Below, in pieces: positions 53,133-63,345 of a stretch of DNA of 64,000 nucleotides. Within the stretch, counting starts at the first letter, position 1; each line of letters opens with the position of its first letter. The DNA lies in assembly GCA_022821965.1 (NCBI GenBank), contig JAJECN010000024.1, positions 51,112-115,111 on the forward strand. Direction: 5' to 3'. A program made the position numbers and the translations under genes. This DNA comes from Candidatus Poribacteria bacterium (lineage in GTDB: Bacteria; Poribacteria; WGA-4E; WGA-3G). Below the pieces are notes generated by a model. The model was not told the origin of the DNA and searched no databases. It saw only the letters and a program-made list of their open reading frames with translations.

Positions 53133-55031
53133 ATGTACAAAGCGCAACTTACCCAAACCCCTCAACTGACGCAGAAGACGTCTATTACACCGAGGTTACA
53201 ACAGGCACTTAAAGTGCTAAACATGCCGCTGCAGGAACTGAAACATTTCGTCGCCCAAGAACTCGAACAGAACCCATTCTTAGAACTCGAAGAAGATAAT
53301 GAAACAGAAACGGTCGATGAAGAATTCGATCCGGCACTCGAATGGAATGAATCGGAAGAAGATTTTGATCGCGAAGATAGTACCGTTGATATCGACTGGG
53401 AAACTGCTTTTGAAGACCGTGTGTCCCTTAGCGAACGGACGAACTCCAGATACTCAGACGCTGACGAAGAATCACTATCAGAGTTACCATACGAATGCTC
53501 GCTATATGACCATCTCGCCGAACAATTAGAACTCGCCCCTCCCGACATTATAGGCTCAGAAACGGAGCGCGCCATTGGGGAACAGATTCTCGGAAATCTA
53601 AACGATGACGGGAAATTGGAACTCAAATTGTTTCAAATTCCGTGCGAATTCCTGACAGAACTGGATCAAGAAAACCTTTCACCAGAGCTATACAGGGTTA
53701 TTCAGAAAAATTTACAAACGACTACAGGCAATAAGAACATCCAATTCTCAACAGATGCCACAATTACCGTGAAAAATACCGGGTACATCTCCATAGAAAA
53801 CGGAGGTATATGCCCGAATCGCGCATGGAAAATTAACGATCCAGAGAATAAAAAAACGTATACGATTCTATATGAACAGGCATCAGCTCCCTACAAAGCA
53901 GCCCTTAACTTCTACCAACTGACATTGGAAGACATCGCCGAAGCAGTTGGCTGTGATACACAACTCGTTGAAACTGTCCTTCGTAAGATACAAGATACTT
54001 TTGAACCTCTCGGTATAGCACATCGAGATGTTAGGGAAGCACTAATCATCCAGATCCGCAACCGGAAGCCAGAAGAAGGAGTGGATATAGCGTACAATTC
54101 ACAGATTTCTGATGTAGTCGAAGCAGAGAACAATACGACTCCCGGAGTAGAATGTAGCGCACATAAAAATGTGCCTTTGCAGTGCCTTGCCCAAGAAGTC
54201 ATTGAAAATCACTACGATGCCTTTTTAAATCAGCAATGGAACTGCATAGCGGAAACGCTAAAAATTGACCTCACAGTGATTGATACAGTCGCAAAGTGGA
54301 TAGGAAAACTATCGCCTTACCCAGGTCGCTACTTCACTGATCCAACAACTCACTTGTTCAGAAGATCCTCCGTTACAGAGTTCGCCACACCGGACGTGGA
54401 GATACAATACCTTAACGGGAAATATCAAGCAATCTCTGTTGACAATTACATACCACGCTTACAGATGAACCCTTATTATCTGAATTTGATGCGGAACCGT
54501 CAGGACACCTTAGACGCAGAGACAAAAGGATGGATAGAGAAGCGGTATCGTGATGCCTCAAATTTGCTCAGCAGTCTCGCACAGCGAGGCAGCACGATCG
54601 CCCGAGTCACCGAGGCGATTTTTGAGGTGCAAGCAGAATTCCTAACACAAGGTGATAAAAGCATTAAACCCCTAACGCTGAGAACCATCGCTGAAAAAGT
54701 AGGAATTCACGAGTCAACAGTTAGCCGAGTAACAAGCAACAAATACGTGCAAACGCCACACGGTATGTATCCACTCCGATTTTTCTTCAGCAATGAACTG
54801 GCAACTACACAAGGAGAGGGTGTCTCCGCCAAACAGGTGAAAAACCTCATTCAAGAGATGGTTGGTGCTGAGGCACCTAAGAAACCACTGAGCGACCAGG
54901 CAATTAGTAACGCCTTGAAGGCGAAGGGTATTTTGCTCGCGAGGAGAACCGTTCAAAAATATCGTGACGAATTAGGCATTCCTACATCACGTGAAAGGTC
55001 TGCTGCATCCGAAGTTCCTCGCATCAGTTGA
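53133..55031 (+). CDS. rpoN: RNA polymerase sigma-54 factor, unusually long
   Basis: QTPQLTQKTSITPRLQQALKVLNMPLQELKHFVAQELEQNPFLEL; LRTIAEKVGIHESTVSRVTSNKYVQTPHGMYPLRFFFS; ARRTVQKYRDELGIPTSRER. Confidence 0.95.
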   Translation: MYKAQLTQTPQLTQKTSITPRLQQALKVLNMPLQELKHFVAQELEQNPFLELEEDNETETVDEEFDPALEWNESEEDFDREDSTVDIDWETAFEDRVSLSERTNSRYSDADEESLSELPYECSLYDHLAEQLELAPPDIIGSETERAIGEQILGNLNDDGKLELKLFQIPCEFLTELDQENLSPELYRVIQKNLQTTTGNKNIQFSTDATITVKNTGYISIENGGICPNRAWKINDPENKKTYTILYEQASAPYKAALNFYQLTLEDIAEAVGCDTQLVETVLRKIQDTFEPLGIAHRDVREALIIQIRNRKPEEGVDIAYNSQISDVVEAENNTTPGVECSAHKNVPLQCLAQEVIENHYDAFLNQQWNCIAETLKIDLTVIDTVAKWIGKLSPYPGRYFTDPTTHLFRRSSVTEFATPDVEIQYLNGKYQAISVDNYIPRLQMNPYYLNLMRNRQDTLDAETKGWIEKRYRDASNLLSSLAQRGSTIARVTEAIFEVQAEFLTQGDKSIKPLTLRTIAEKVGIHESTVSRVTSNKYVQTPHGMYPLRFFFSNELATTQGEGVSAKQVKNLIQEMVGAEAPKKPLSDQAISNALKAKGILLARRTVQKYRDELGIPTSRERSAASEVPRIS

Positions 55032-55098
55032 CTTTAGGGTACCAGCAAGAAAAGGTTCATTTTTTGGAATTATTCATAAAAAAAATAGGAGGCTTGAA

Positions 55099-55656
55099 AT
55101 GAAAGTAACGTACTCTGGACATAACTTAAAGATTACGGATGACATTCACGCATACATCCTCAAGCGTGCTGATAAAATCGAATCACGTTTCGACGGGATG
55201 CAGGAACTAAATGTGGTTCTTAAATCCGAGAAGCGTCGGTTTGATGCCGAAATGATAGTGACAGCACCACGCGTATCGTTCTATGCAAAAAGCGAGACAC
55301 ATGAAATTTTATCTGCATTGGACAGCGTTACAGATAAGATCGTCAGCCAGATCCGACGATACAGGGATAGAGTGAAAGACAGGCGACATAACGCACCCCA
55401 CCGAGAAGTGGTGGAGCGACTGAATCCAGATGTGGAAGAAACATCGCCAGAAGTTGATATCGGTGATGCTCCAGTTGTTGTGTCAACACAGGACAAATTT
55501 GCATCAAAGCCCCTGACTGTAGCAGAAGCCACAATGGAACTTCAAGCCTCAAATGCGGAATTTCTTCTCTTCTTAAACGCAGAAACGCGGCAGGTAAATC
55601 TACTTTATGAAATGGAAAAAGGAAAATACGGGTGGGTAGAACCCCTCTTCGCCTAA
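55099..55656 (+). CDS. hpf: Ribosome hibernation promoting factor
   Basis: TYSGHNLKITDDIHAYILKRADKIESRFD; RBS aggagg upstream; QASNAEFLLFLNAETRQVNLLYEMEKGKYGWVEP. Confidence 0.92.
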   Translation: MKVTYSGHNLKITDDIHAYILKRADKIESRFDGMQELNVVLKSEKRRFDAEMIVTAPRVSFYAKSETHEILSALDSVTDKIVSQIRRYRDRVKDRRHNAPHREVVERLNPDVEETSPEVDIGDAPVVVSTQDKFASKPLTVAEATMELQASNAEFLLFLNAETRQVNLLYEMEKGKYGWVEPLFA

Positions 55657-55795
55657 TGGTTATCGGTTTTCAGTTAAGAGGTTTTTTTGTAATGATCTTC
55701 GCTCACTTGGAATATTTCAGGGCAGCGATCAATTGTTACAGACCATTCTTAACCGATAACTCTCACTGCGAGGCAAACTAACAACTGTAAATATG
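55657..55795. repeat. Heptad-arm interspersed repeat copy
   Basis: ggttatcggttttcagttaagaggttt...cttaaccgataactctcac. Confidence 0.75.
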
Positions 55796-55799
55796 AGGA

Positions 55800-55876
55800 A
55801 TGGTTATCGGTTATCAGTTACAAGAGGAAACCGTTCTTAAACGAAAATCTCTTAACCGAAAACTGACAAGTAAAAA
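55800..55876. repeat. Heptad-arm interspersed repeat copy immediately upstream of valS
   Basis: atggttatcggttatcagttacaagagg...cttaaccgaaaactgacaagt. Confidence 0.75.
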
Positions 55877-55877
55877 A

Positions 55878-58544
55878 ATGACAAATCTCCCGAAAACCTA
55901 TACCCCTCAGGAAATTGAGGGGAAATGGTACCAATTTTGGCAGAAAAACGGCTACTTCCACGCGGAAGCAACCTCAGATAAACCGCCTTATGCGATTGTG
56001 ATCCCGCCGCCGAATATCACGGGCAGCCTACACATCGGGCATGCGCTCGATAATACACTCCAAGATTGCCTCATCCGATGGAGACGCATGCAAGGCTATA
56101 ATACGCTCTGGATGCCCGGTACCGACCATGCTGGTATCGTCACCGAGCTTATTATGGAGCGACAACTTGCCGAGGAAGGCACCAGTAGAATCGCACTCGG
56201 ACGCGAAAAATTCATCGAACGCATGTGGCAGTGGAAAGCTGAATCTGCTGGCTACATCGTTTCACAACTTCAACAAATCGGGTGCTCTTGCGATTGGGAA
56301 CGTGAACGTTTTACCCTCGATGAAGGCTTGTCTAAAGCCGTCCGTACCGCCTTTGTCAAGCTCTACAACCAAGGACTTATCTATCGCGATACCTATATGG
56401 CAAACTGGTGTCCGAACTGCAACACTGTCTTAAGTAACCTTGAGGTCGAACCTATTGAGATAGATGGACACTTTTATCACATCCATTACCCAATTAAGGA
56501 CAGTGATGTCGTGCTTGAAATTGCCACAACACGCCCCGAAACGATGTTGGGGGATACCGCTGTTGCTGTGCATCCTGACGATGAACGCTACCAACATCTG
56601 ATCGGAAAGACAGCACTCCTACCGCTCTGTGACAGAGAAATTCCGATAATCGCAGACGCTTATGTAGACAGAGAATTCGGTACCGGTGCCCTAAAAGTTA
56701 CACCCGCGCACGATACCAACGACTACGAAATCGGCTTGCGGCATAACCTTGAACAGTGGAATGTTTTCACACGAGATGGATATATAAACGAAAATGCCCC
56801 TGAGAAATACGTCGGTTTAGCCCGATGGGATTGTCGCGAACGTGTCGTTGAAGATTTGCAAGATTCGGGTTATCTCGTCAAAATTGTACCGCATCGGCAC
56901 GCCGTTGGACATCATGATCGGTGCGGCACGATTGTCGAACCCACGATATCGCTGCAATGGTTCATGAATGTCCGTCCGCTTGCGCAGCGCGCCATCGAAG
57001 CAACCCAAAAAGGTGAAGTAAAGTTCATTCCAGAACGGGAAACAGCGCGCTTCTATCATTGGATGGAAAACATTGAACCGTGGCCCATCTCACGCCAACG
57101 GTGGTGGGGACATCGACTTCCAATATGGTACTGTAACGAATGTGAGGCAGTCGTCGCATCAATTGAAGCACCTGAGCAATGCGAGTGTGGTGCCGCCGAT
57201 TTCCGTCAGGAAGAAGACGTTTTAGACACATGGTTCAGCTCTGGGTTGTGGCCCTTTTCGACAATGGGATGGCCAGAAGAAACGGAAGAACTGAAAACCT
57301 TTTATCCGACCTCCGTTCTTGTAACCGGCTGGGATATTCTCTTTTTTTGGGTGGCAAGAATGATTATGTTAGGATTAGGGTGTATGGACGAAGTTCCGTT
57401 CCGTACTGTCTATCTGCACGGGCTTGTTGCCGATGAAAAAGGGGAGAAAATGAGCAAATCGAAGGGAAATAGCATCGATCCGTTGGAAACAATTGACACC
57501 TACGGAACGGATGCCTTCCGCTTCGCACTCGCAAACACAAGTACTCCAATCCCCTATGTCCCGCTCCAGGAACCTCAGATTGAAGCAGGCAGGCGATTTG
57601 CCAACAAAATTTGGAATGCCGCTCGGTTCATTTTGATGAATTTAGAGAAACATCCCGTGCCTACAGAAACGGATGCTCTGAAAACTACAGAGGAAACATT
57701 AGAAATCACGTGGATACGGAGTCGTCTCAGCCACACCATCAAAACGGCAACCGATGCGCTCGAAAATTTCCGGTTCTATGAAGTGGCGCAAACACTCTAT
57801 GCCTTCCTTTGGCATGAATTCTGTGATTGGTATCTGGAATTCGCCAAACAGCGGATCGCGCAAGATAAACCAGAGGCACTCTGGGTAGCCGCCGATGTTT
57901 TAGAGCAGACAATGCGACTCCTTCACCCTCTGATGCCTTTCTTAACCGAAGAGATCTGGCAACAACTCCCTCACGGTGGTGGAAGAGAAAAAAGCTCTGT
58001 AACAGTTTCCTCCTGGCCAGAACCAATAGGAGAAAATCCAACAGCAGAAACCACGATGACCACGCTAATGGAAGTCATTGATAGTGTTCGTAGTATTAGG
58101 GGTGAGTTGAACGTTCCAATCGGGGCATCTGTAGACGTTCACATCCAATCACCAGAGGCTGAAGTGCGTGAACGCCTCGAAACATATCTCGCACACTACT
58201 TACCCGCTTTCACAAAGATAGCAGACATTACTATCGCGGAATCGCTGCCAAAACCCAGTGCCTCAGCGGAAGCTGTAATCGGTGAACTTGCCATTTATAT
58301 CCCGCTTGCTGACGTAATCGACTTGGAAGCAGAACATGCAAGACTTAGCAAACGGCATCAACAGGCAGTTAAAAATGTCGCATCAGCACAGAAGACTTTA
58401 GATAACCCAAACTTCATTCAGCGCGCACCGGAACAAGTTGTGGCACAAAAAAGAGCGCAGCTCGAGCGGCTAATGATGGAGCAGGAAAAATTAGCACAGA
58501 GCCTCACAATGCTCATCGAATCAGGAAGTGAAAATGGCGATTGA
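55878..58544 (+). CDS. valS: Valyl-tRNA synthetase
   Basis: PPPNITGSLHIGHALDNTLQDCLIRWRRMQGYNTLWMPGTDHAGI; GEKMSKSKGNSIDPLE. Confidence 0.97.
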   Translation: MTNLPKTYTPQEIEGKWYQFWQKNGYFHAEATSDKPPYAIVIPPPNITGSLHIGHALDNTLQDCLIRWRRMQGYNTLWMPGTDHAGIVTELIMERQLAEEGTSRIALGREKFIERMWQWKAESAGYIVSQLQQIGCSCDWERERFTLDEGLSKAVRTAFVKLYNQGLIYRDTYMANWCPNCNTVLSNLEVEPIEIDGHFYHIHYPIKDSDVVLEIATTRPETMLGDTAVAVHPDDERYQHLIGKTALLPLCDREIPIIADAYVDREFGTGALKVTPAHDTNDYEIGLRHNLEQWNVFTRDGYINENAPEKYVGLARWDCRERVVEDLQDSGYLVKIVPHRHAVGHHDRCGTIVEPTISLQWFMNVRPLAQRAIEATQKGEVKFIPERETARFYHWMENIEPWPISRQRWWGHRLPIWYCNECEAVVASIEAPEQCECGAADFRQEEDVLDTWFSSGLWPFSTMGWPEETEELKTFYPTSVLVTGWDILFFWVARMIMLGLGCMDEVPFRTVYLHGLVADEKGEKMSKSKGNSIDPLETIDTYGTDAFRFALANTSTPIPYVPLQEPQIEAGRRFANKIWNAARFILMNLEKHPVPTETDALKTTEETLEITWIRSRLSHTIKTATDALENFRFYEVAQTLYAFLWHEFCDWYLEFAKQRIAQDKPEALWVAADVLEQTMRLLHPLMPFLTEEIWQQLPHGGGREKSSVTVSSWPEPIGENPTAETTMTTLMEVIDSVRSIRGELNVPIGASVDVHIQSPEAEVRERLETYLAHYLPAFTKIADITIAESLPKPSASAEAVIGELAIYIPLADVIDLEAEHARLSKRHQQAVKNVASAQKTLDNPNFIQRAPEQVVAQKRAQLERLMMEQEKLAQSLTMLIESGSENGD

Positions 58545-58965
58545 AAACAATGACAACTGCTTTGTTTGCGGCATGAAAAATCCGTTTGGCTTGCAGGTGA
58601 AACCTGAAATTATAGATGGCGGGGCGTTTGTTCGCATTGAATGTACGCCCGATGAACATTTACAAGGTTGGGCAAATATTCTACACGGCGGCATCCTCAG
58701 CACTCTATTAGATGAAGCGATTACTTATGTCGGGATAGGTACCTTTGATCAGCCCGCAGTAACAGCACAACTTGAAGTCCGTTTTCGCAAACCATCACCA
58801 ACCTGCGTGAAACTTCATGTATGTGCACAGCGTATTAAAGTTTCCAAAAGGTTAGTCGAGGCAAAAGCAGAGGTGACACTCAGTGATGGCACCCTCATTG
58901 CTACGGGGACTGGTAAGGTCGTACCGGTTAATGAGAGTTTCGCGCCTCACTCACCAACGTCGTAA
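58528..58965 (+). CDS. PaaI-type hotdog thioesterase
   Basis: CFVCGMKNPFGLQVKPE...GWANILHGGILSTLLDEAITYVG. Confidence 0.88.
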   Translation: MKMAIENNDNCFVCGMKNPFGLQVKPEIIDGGAFVRIECTPDEHLQGWANILHGGILSTLLDEAITYVGIGTFDQPAVTAQLEVRFRKPSPTCVKLHVCAQRIKVSKRLVEAKAEVTLSDGTLIATGTGKVVPVNESFAPHSPTS

Positions 58966-59000
58966 GCGTTCGCTTGAAAACTTGCAACAGAAAAGGGGAA

Positions 59001-59115
59001 TAGTTGTCACCCGTCAGTCATCAGTTTGCAACCAGAGTCGTCTCTACCAGAAAACAATACGCAACTGCCACATACTGATAGCCGAGTGCCAAGTGCTGAT
59101 AGCCGAAAACAGAAA
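59001..59115. repeat. Heptad-arm repeat upstream of nadB
   Basis: gttgtcacccgtcagtcatcagtttgc...ctgatagccgagtgccaagtgctgatagccgaaaac. Confidence 0.55.
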
Positions 59116-59118
59116 CTT

Positions 59119-60801
59119 ATGAAAAATACAACATCTGCGATGAATCCAGAAGGGCATCCAAATTGGGACACAGATGTCCTCATCATCGGTAGCGGTGCTG
59201 CAGGGTTACGTGCTGCCCTCGCTGCGAGTGAGCACGCGAATGTGACGTTAATCACCAAAACTACACTGACAGAGAGCAACACACACTACGCTCAAGGCGG
59301 TATCGCAGTTGTCATGAATCTTGATGACACGATTGCCTTGCACATAAAGGACACCTGCGATGCGGGTGCTGGACTCTGTGATGTCGAAGCTGTTGAGATG
59401 ATGGTATCTGAAGGCATTCCACGCGTCGCTGAACTTTTAGAGTGGGGCGCGAACTTTGATTGGGAAGGCACGCTCCCGCGCTTCACACAAGAAGCCGCGC
59501 ACAGCCGCCGCCGTATTGTTCATAAAGGGGACGCAACCGGACGCGAAACAACGGATGTTCTCATTCAGCGTGTGCTTAACACTGAACGCATTCATGTCCT
59601 GCAGAACACATTTGCTATCGACTTACTAACGGATGCAGACATTGCAAAGGCGCGTGGCGAAACTGTTACATGCTACGGTGTTACTGCGATTGTAGAGGGA
59701 GAAGTCGTTTGTATTCGTGCGAGAGCCACAATCCTCGCGACTGGTGGGCTCGGACGGGTCTACCCCTGTACCTCTAACCCAAAAGTGGCAACTGGCGATG
59801 GATTCGCTGCAGCATGGCGCGCTGGATGCGAAATGGTCGATATGGAATTCGTTCAGTTCCATCCAACGACGCTTTACTTAGATGGTGCCCCCAACTTCTT
59901 AATCTCTGAAGCGGTCCGTGGTGAAGGGGGCAAGCTCATCAATATTCGTGGTGAACGCTTTATGGAGAAATATCACGAAAAAGGCGAACTCGCACCACGT
60001 GATATTGTCAGCCGTTCCAACCAAAAAGAGATGGAGTTGACTGCATTCCCGTGCGTCTACCTTGACATCACCCACAAACCCGCCGAGTTTATCCACGAAC
60101 GATTTCCAACCATCTCTGATACTACCAGACGCTATGGATTAGATATCAGCGTTGACCTAATTCCTGTCCGTCCCGGTGCTCACTTTATGATGGGTGGCAT
60201 CCGCACGAATACCGATACAGAAACGAACCTTAAAGGACTTTACGCGTGTGGTGAAGTGGCATGCACTGGCGTGCACGGAGCAAACCGTTTGGCGAGTAAC
60301 TCTCTGCTGGAATGCCTCGTCTACGGTACCCGTGCTGGCACAAACGCAGCAACTTTTGCGAATAGTTATCAGTCATCAGTCATCAGTGCTCAGTTCCAAG
60401 AAGGTTTTGAGGCTGCCACGAGACATTCTTTAAATGATAACCGAAAACTGAAAACCGATGACTATTCTATAGAAGCGATAAAGGATGCGATCCAGGAAAC
60501 ACTCTGGGAAAATGTGAGTATTGAACGAAACGGCGAAGGTTTAAGACAAACCCTCGCCGAATTGGAAGATTTAACGGAGCATTTAGAAGCGGTGCGAGCA
60601 ACACCAGAAATGACGACTATCTCGATGATCGAAACGGTTAATATGCTTGATGTTGCTTTGATGATAACGCGATCTGCACTTATGCGGACCGAAAGTCGCG
60701 GTGCACACTACCGTGCTGACTGCCCGACACAAGACGATACCAATTGGCACCACCGTATCCTTATCACGCACGATAACTCACCAGAAGTAATCCCCTTATA
60801 A
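59119..60801 (+). CDS. nadB: L-aspartate oxidase with a repeat-derived insertion
   Basis: VLIIGSGAAGLRAALAASEHANVTLITK; THYAQGGIAVVM; GHFMMGGIRTNTD-like HFMMGGIRT; GVHGANRLASNSLLECLVYG. Confidence 0.95.
   Translation: MKNTTSAMNPEGHPNWDTDVLIIGSGAAGLRAALAASEHANVTLITKTTLTESNTHYAQGGIAVVMNLDDTIALHIKDTCDAGAGLCDVEAVEMMVSEGIPRVAELLEWGANFDWEGTLPRFTQEAAHSRRRIVHKGDATGRETTDVLIQRVLNTERIHVLQNTFAIDLLTDADIAKARGETVTCYGVTAIVEGEVVCIRARATILATGGLGRVYPCTSNPKVATGDGFAAAWRAGCEMVDMEFVQFHPTTLYLDGAPNFLISEAVRGEGGKLINIRGERFMEKYHEKGELAPRDIVSRSNQKEMELTAFPCVYLDITHKPAEFIHERFPTISDTTRRYGLDISVDLIPVRPGAHFMMGGIRTNTDTETNLKGLYACGEVACTGVHGANRLASNSLLECLVYGTRAGTNAATFANSYQSSVISAQFQEGFEAATRHSLNDNRKLKTDDYSIEAIKDAIQETLWENVSIERNGEGLRQTLAELEDLTEHLEAVRATPEMTTISMIETVNMLDVALMITRSALMRTESRGAHYRADCPTQDDTNWHHRILITHDNSPEVIPL
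60364..60466. repeat. Heptad-arm repeat inside nadB
   Basis: agttatc|agtcatc|agtcatc|agtgctc|agttcca...gataacc|gaaaact|gaaaacc|gatgact. Confidence 0.85.
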
Positions 60802-60888
60802 TACCGTTTCTAAAAGTTTATATCGCATTAACCGCCGTTTAGTGCACAGACTAACAGTCTATGCTACAATTTCAATCAGAAATGGTAT
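60801..60888. mobile_element. Small MITE-like element with inverted ends
   Basis: ATACCGTTTCT (60801-60811) / AGAAATGGTAT (60878-60888), 10/11 complementary. Confidence 0.65.
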
Positions 60889-60951
60889 AACAAGACACGC
60901 AGCTGCGATTTAGGCGCTTCCTGATCAGTTTTGAAGGAAAATTAAAAATCC

Positions 60952-63261
60952 TCAAAAACCCTCTAACCGCTTTTCTCCGATTACCGTTGCTGAATTCATC
61001 GCAGGCGGTTCTTTCGTTTTTCCATAAAGCGCAACATAACGGTCGTGACTGTCAATGACCTTCTTGATATGAAGTCGGGTCTCTCGGATAGTAATTTTCT
61101 CAACAAATTCATCAATGTCCTTAATATTCTTGGATTTCACCCATCGTCTCATGCGTCCGGGACCACCGTTATATGCACCGATTACGAGCATCGCGTTGTC
61201 ATTAAACCACGAGTTGAGGTCCCCTATATACTTCGTCCCCATCCGGATATTAACATCGGGCTGCTTCAGCATTGAGGTTCGGAAGCGACGAATTTTGAGT
61301 TGCTGTGCGAGTTCCTTTCCAGTAGCCGGCATAATCTGCATCAGTCCAATCGCGCCTGCCCAACTAACTGCCTCTGCATTGTATCGACTCTCTTCCAGGA
61401 TCATTGCGGCAACTAAGAAAGTGTCTACGTTGTATAACTTCGCATACTTTTCAACCATATCAGCATAGTAGCGTGGATAGAGTTTCTGCTGAAGTGTCTC
61501 TAAATCCACACGCGTTGCATTTTCAAAAGCAGAATTTTTAAGGGACTGTTCCGTTGCCTTTCTCGCTTTATCGTACATCGCGAGTCCCTCATAACAGGTG
61601 ATTAAATTATAAAAACACTTTCGTTCGGAGAGCGGAGTTGTGTTGATATGTTCGTTCAATTGTGCGATCGCGTCATCATAGAGCCGAAGTTCCATCAACA
61701 CCGACACCTGTGGCGGGCATACTCCGCGTGCTGGCAATTTTGCATCCTGAACGGCTTTTGGATCTAACGCAGGTATAGAAATATCCAAAATCGCCTTCGC
61801 CCTTGCTGTGTAATACCAATAATCCGCCTCTGCGACTTCTTTATACAACTTGTGTGCAAGGGCAGGCTTGTTTTGGCGTTCGCGGATCTTCGCCATCCAA
61901 AAATGCGCGCCCATCGCATAGCGGTTTCCCGGGAAGTTCTCTTTCAACACCTTGAACGCATTGTAACTCTCTTCATAACGACGCTCGTCAAAACGCCGCC
62001 AACCGGTTCGCCATGCGGCAACGTCCGCGTAAGGACTCTTAGGTGCGACCTTAATCAAGCGTAAATACGCATCAAGTGCTAACTCCAATTTGCCCTGTTT
62101 TTCCCGGAGTTGCGCAATATCATATAGGGCATCGTCCACCAACTCACTCCAATCGTATGTCTTCACGAAACTCTCAAGTCGGCTGATGGCGGTTTTAATA
62201 TGCCCTTTTCGGCGGTAACACTGGGCTATTTGATAGGTAGCACGCGTTAAATACTCATTATTGTCTCCAAGCGCAATAACAGCGTTAAACCTCTTAATCG
62301 CTGTATTATACCACTTCCGTCCCTGATAACTCCGCCCGATAAGATAGAGCGCATGCGCCCGTAAATTCAAATCCACAGTCTTAGGAATTAATTCCAATTC
62401 TGCCACGGCGGCTTTCCATTGCCTATGAGAATAAAATACTAAGCCACAATTAAGCCTGTCCGTGGGGGTGAGCTTTAGGGTCCTATTCCTCCTCACCAGT
62501 TGTTTGAGGCGACCGAGCGCCTTCTCTGCAACCCCATCTGAGTGCTTTCCTGTAATGAGTTCGCGATAAGTCTCAAACGCTGTAGAAATGTCACCAAACT
62601 CTTCATTACAGCGTGCTAAGCCCAAGTTAACTTCTCTCGCATAGCGCGGATGCCCAACGAGGTCCACTAAATGTGATTTCGCTACCCCATACTGCTTCTG
62701 CTTCAGATGAAGCTGCGCTAAAGCCCATTTCGCTTCTGAGAGATAGAAACTTGTGGGATAATCCTCAATGAGCTGTGCATACCATTTTATCGCCCGCGCC
62801 CTGTTATTCATATCCTCGTAAAGTTTTGCTAAGCGATAGACAGCACAGTCCGCTAACGGATAACTGCGCGAAGCAACCCGCGCGTAGTGTCCAACCGCCT
62901 TCGGACGATTCCGAAGCTTCTCGTAGTTATAGCCGAGCGCATGATGAACTTCAAGTTTTTCTGACTCAGACAAGTCGGTTTGCAATAAAGCCTCCAGTTT
63001 CAAGACGGCTTTTCTGCGGTTACCTTTATCAACCAATGCGAAAGCCTCTTGCCATGCAGCACTACGAACCTCATCAGCTGAAACCGATATTCCGATGGAT
63101 AAGCAGCCGTAAACCAGCGCGAGCAAACCTAAAAAAAACTTTTGGATTATGATAGTATCTGTCACAGCACTCAAACCCGTTTTTTTGCTGGATCGTATTC
63201 GGCTTCTGCTAAAAAACTTCAAATATTTCATTTCTTTCTTCTTTTGGGTCCTCCTCATCAA
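60952..63261 (-). CDS. Lytic transglycosylase with TPR-rich N-terminus (Slt-like)
   Basis: AAMILEESRYNAEAVSWAGAIGLMQIMPATGKELAQQL...NIRMGTKYIGDL...VIGAYNGGPGRMRRW. Confidence 0.92.
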   Translation of the reverse strand: MMRRTQKKKEMKYLKFFSRSRIRSSKKTGLSAVTDTIIIQKFFLGLLALVYGCLSIGISVSADEVRSAAWQEAFALVDKGNRRKAVLKLEALLQTDLSESEKLEVHHALGYNYEKLRNRPKAVGHYARVASRSYPLADCAVYRLAKLYEDMNNRARAIKWYAQLIEDYPTSFYLSEAKWALAQLHLKQKQYGVAKSHLVDLVGHPRYAREVNLGLARCNEEFGDISTAFETYRELITGKHSDGVAEKALGRLKQLVRRNRTLKLTPTDRLNCGLVFYSHRQWKAAVAELELIPKTVDLNLRAHALYLIGRSYQGRKWYNTAIKRFNAVIALGDNNEYLTRATYQIAQCYRRKGHIKTAISRLESFVKTYDWSELVDDALYDIAQLREKQGKLELALDAYLRLIKVAPKSPYADVAAWRTGWRRFDERRYEESYNAFKVLKENFPGNRYAMGAHFWMAKIRERQNKPALAHKLYKEVAEADYWYYTARAKAILDISIPALDPKAVQDAKLPARGVCPPQVSVLMELRLYDDAIAQLNEHINTTPLSERKCFYNLITCYEGLAMYDKARKATEQSLKNSAFENATRVDLETLQQKLYPRYYADMVEKYAKLYNVDTFLVAAMILEESRYNAEAVSWAGAIGLMQIMPATGKELAQQLKIRRFRTSMLKQPDVNIRMGTKYIGDLNSWFNDNAMLVIGAYNGGPGRMRRWVKSKNIKDIDEFVEKITIRETRLHIKKVIDSHDRYVALYGKTKEPPAMNSATVIGEKRLEGF

Positions 63262-63268
63262 AACTTTA

Positions 63269-63345
63269 CGGATTGGAAACCCCCTTGCTTCAGCGGGGGA
63301 GGAAAATCCGCCCTCGTGTGTTAGACCATGGGTCTATGTTGTGAA
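63269..63345 (+). ncRNA. Structured non-coding unit A
   Basis: CGGATT/AATCCG outer stem, CCCCC/GGGGG inner stem, then AGACC/GGTCT hairpin; homologous to unit B. Confidence 0.5.

Noticed and set aside
53162-53626. 154-aa serine-rich minus-strand ORF
   Set aside because: Antisense shadow of the acidic N-terminal region of rpoN.
55800-55877. N-terminal extension MVIGYQLQEETVLKRKSLNRKLTSKK of valS
   Set aside because: It is translation of a heptad-arm repeat; the ATG at 55878 gives a normal ValS start. The same applies to extensions of rpoN (53070) and the 26137-27003 ORF.
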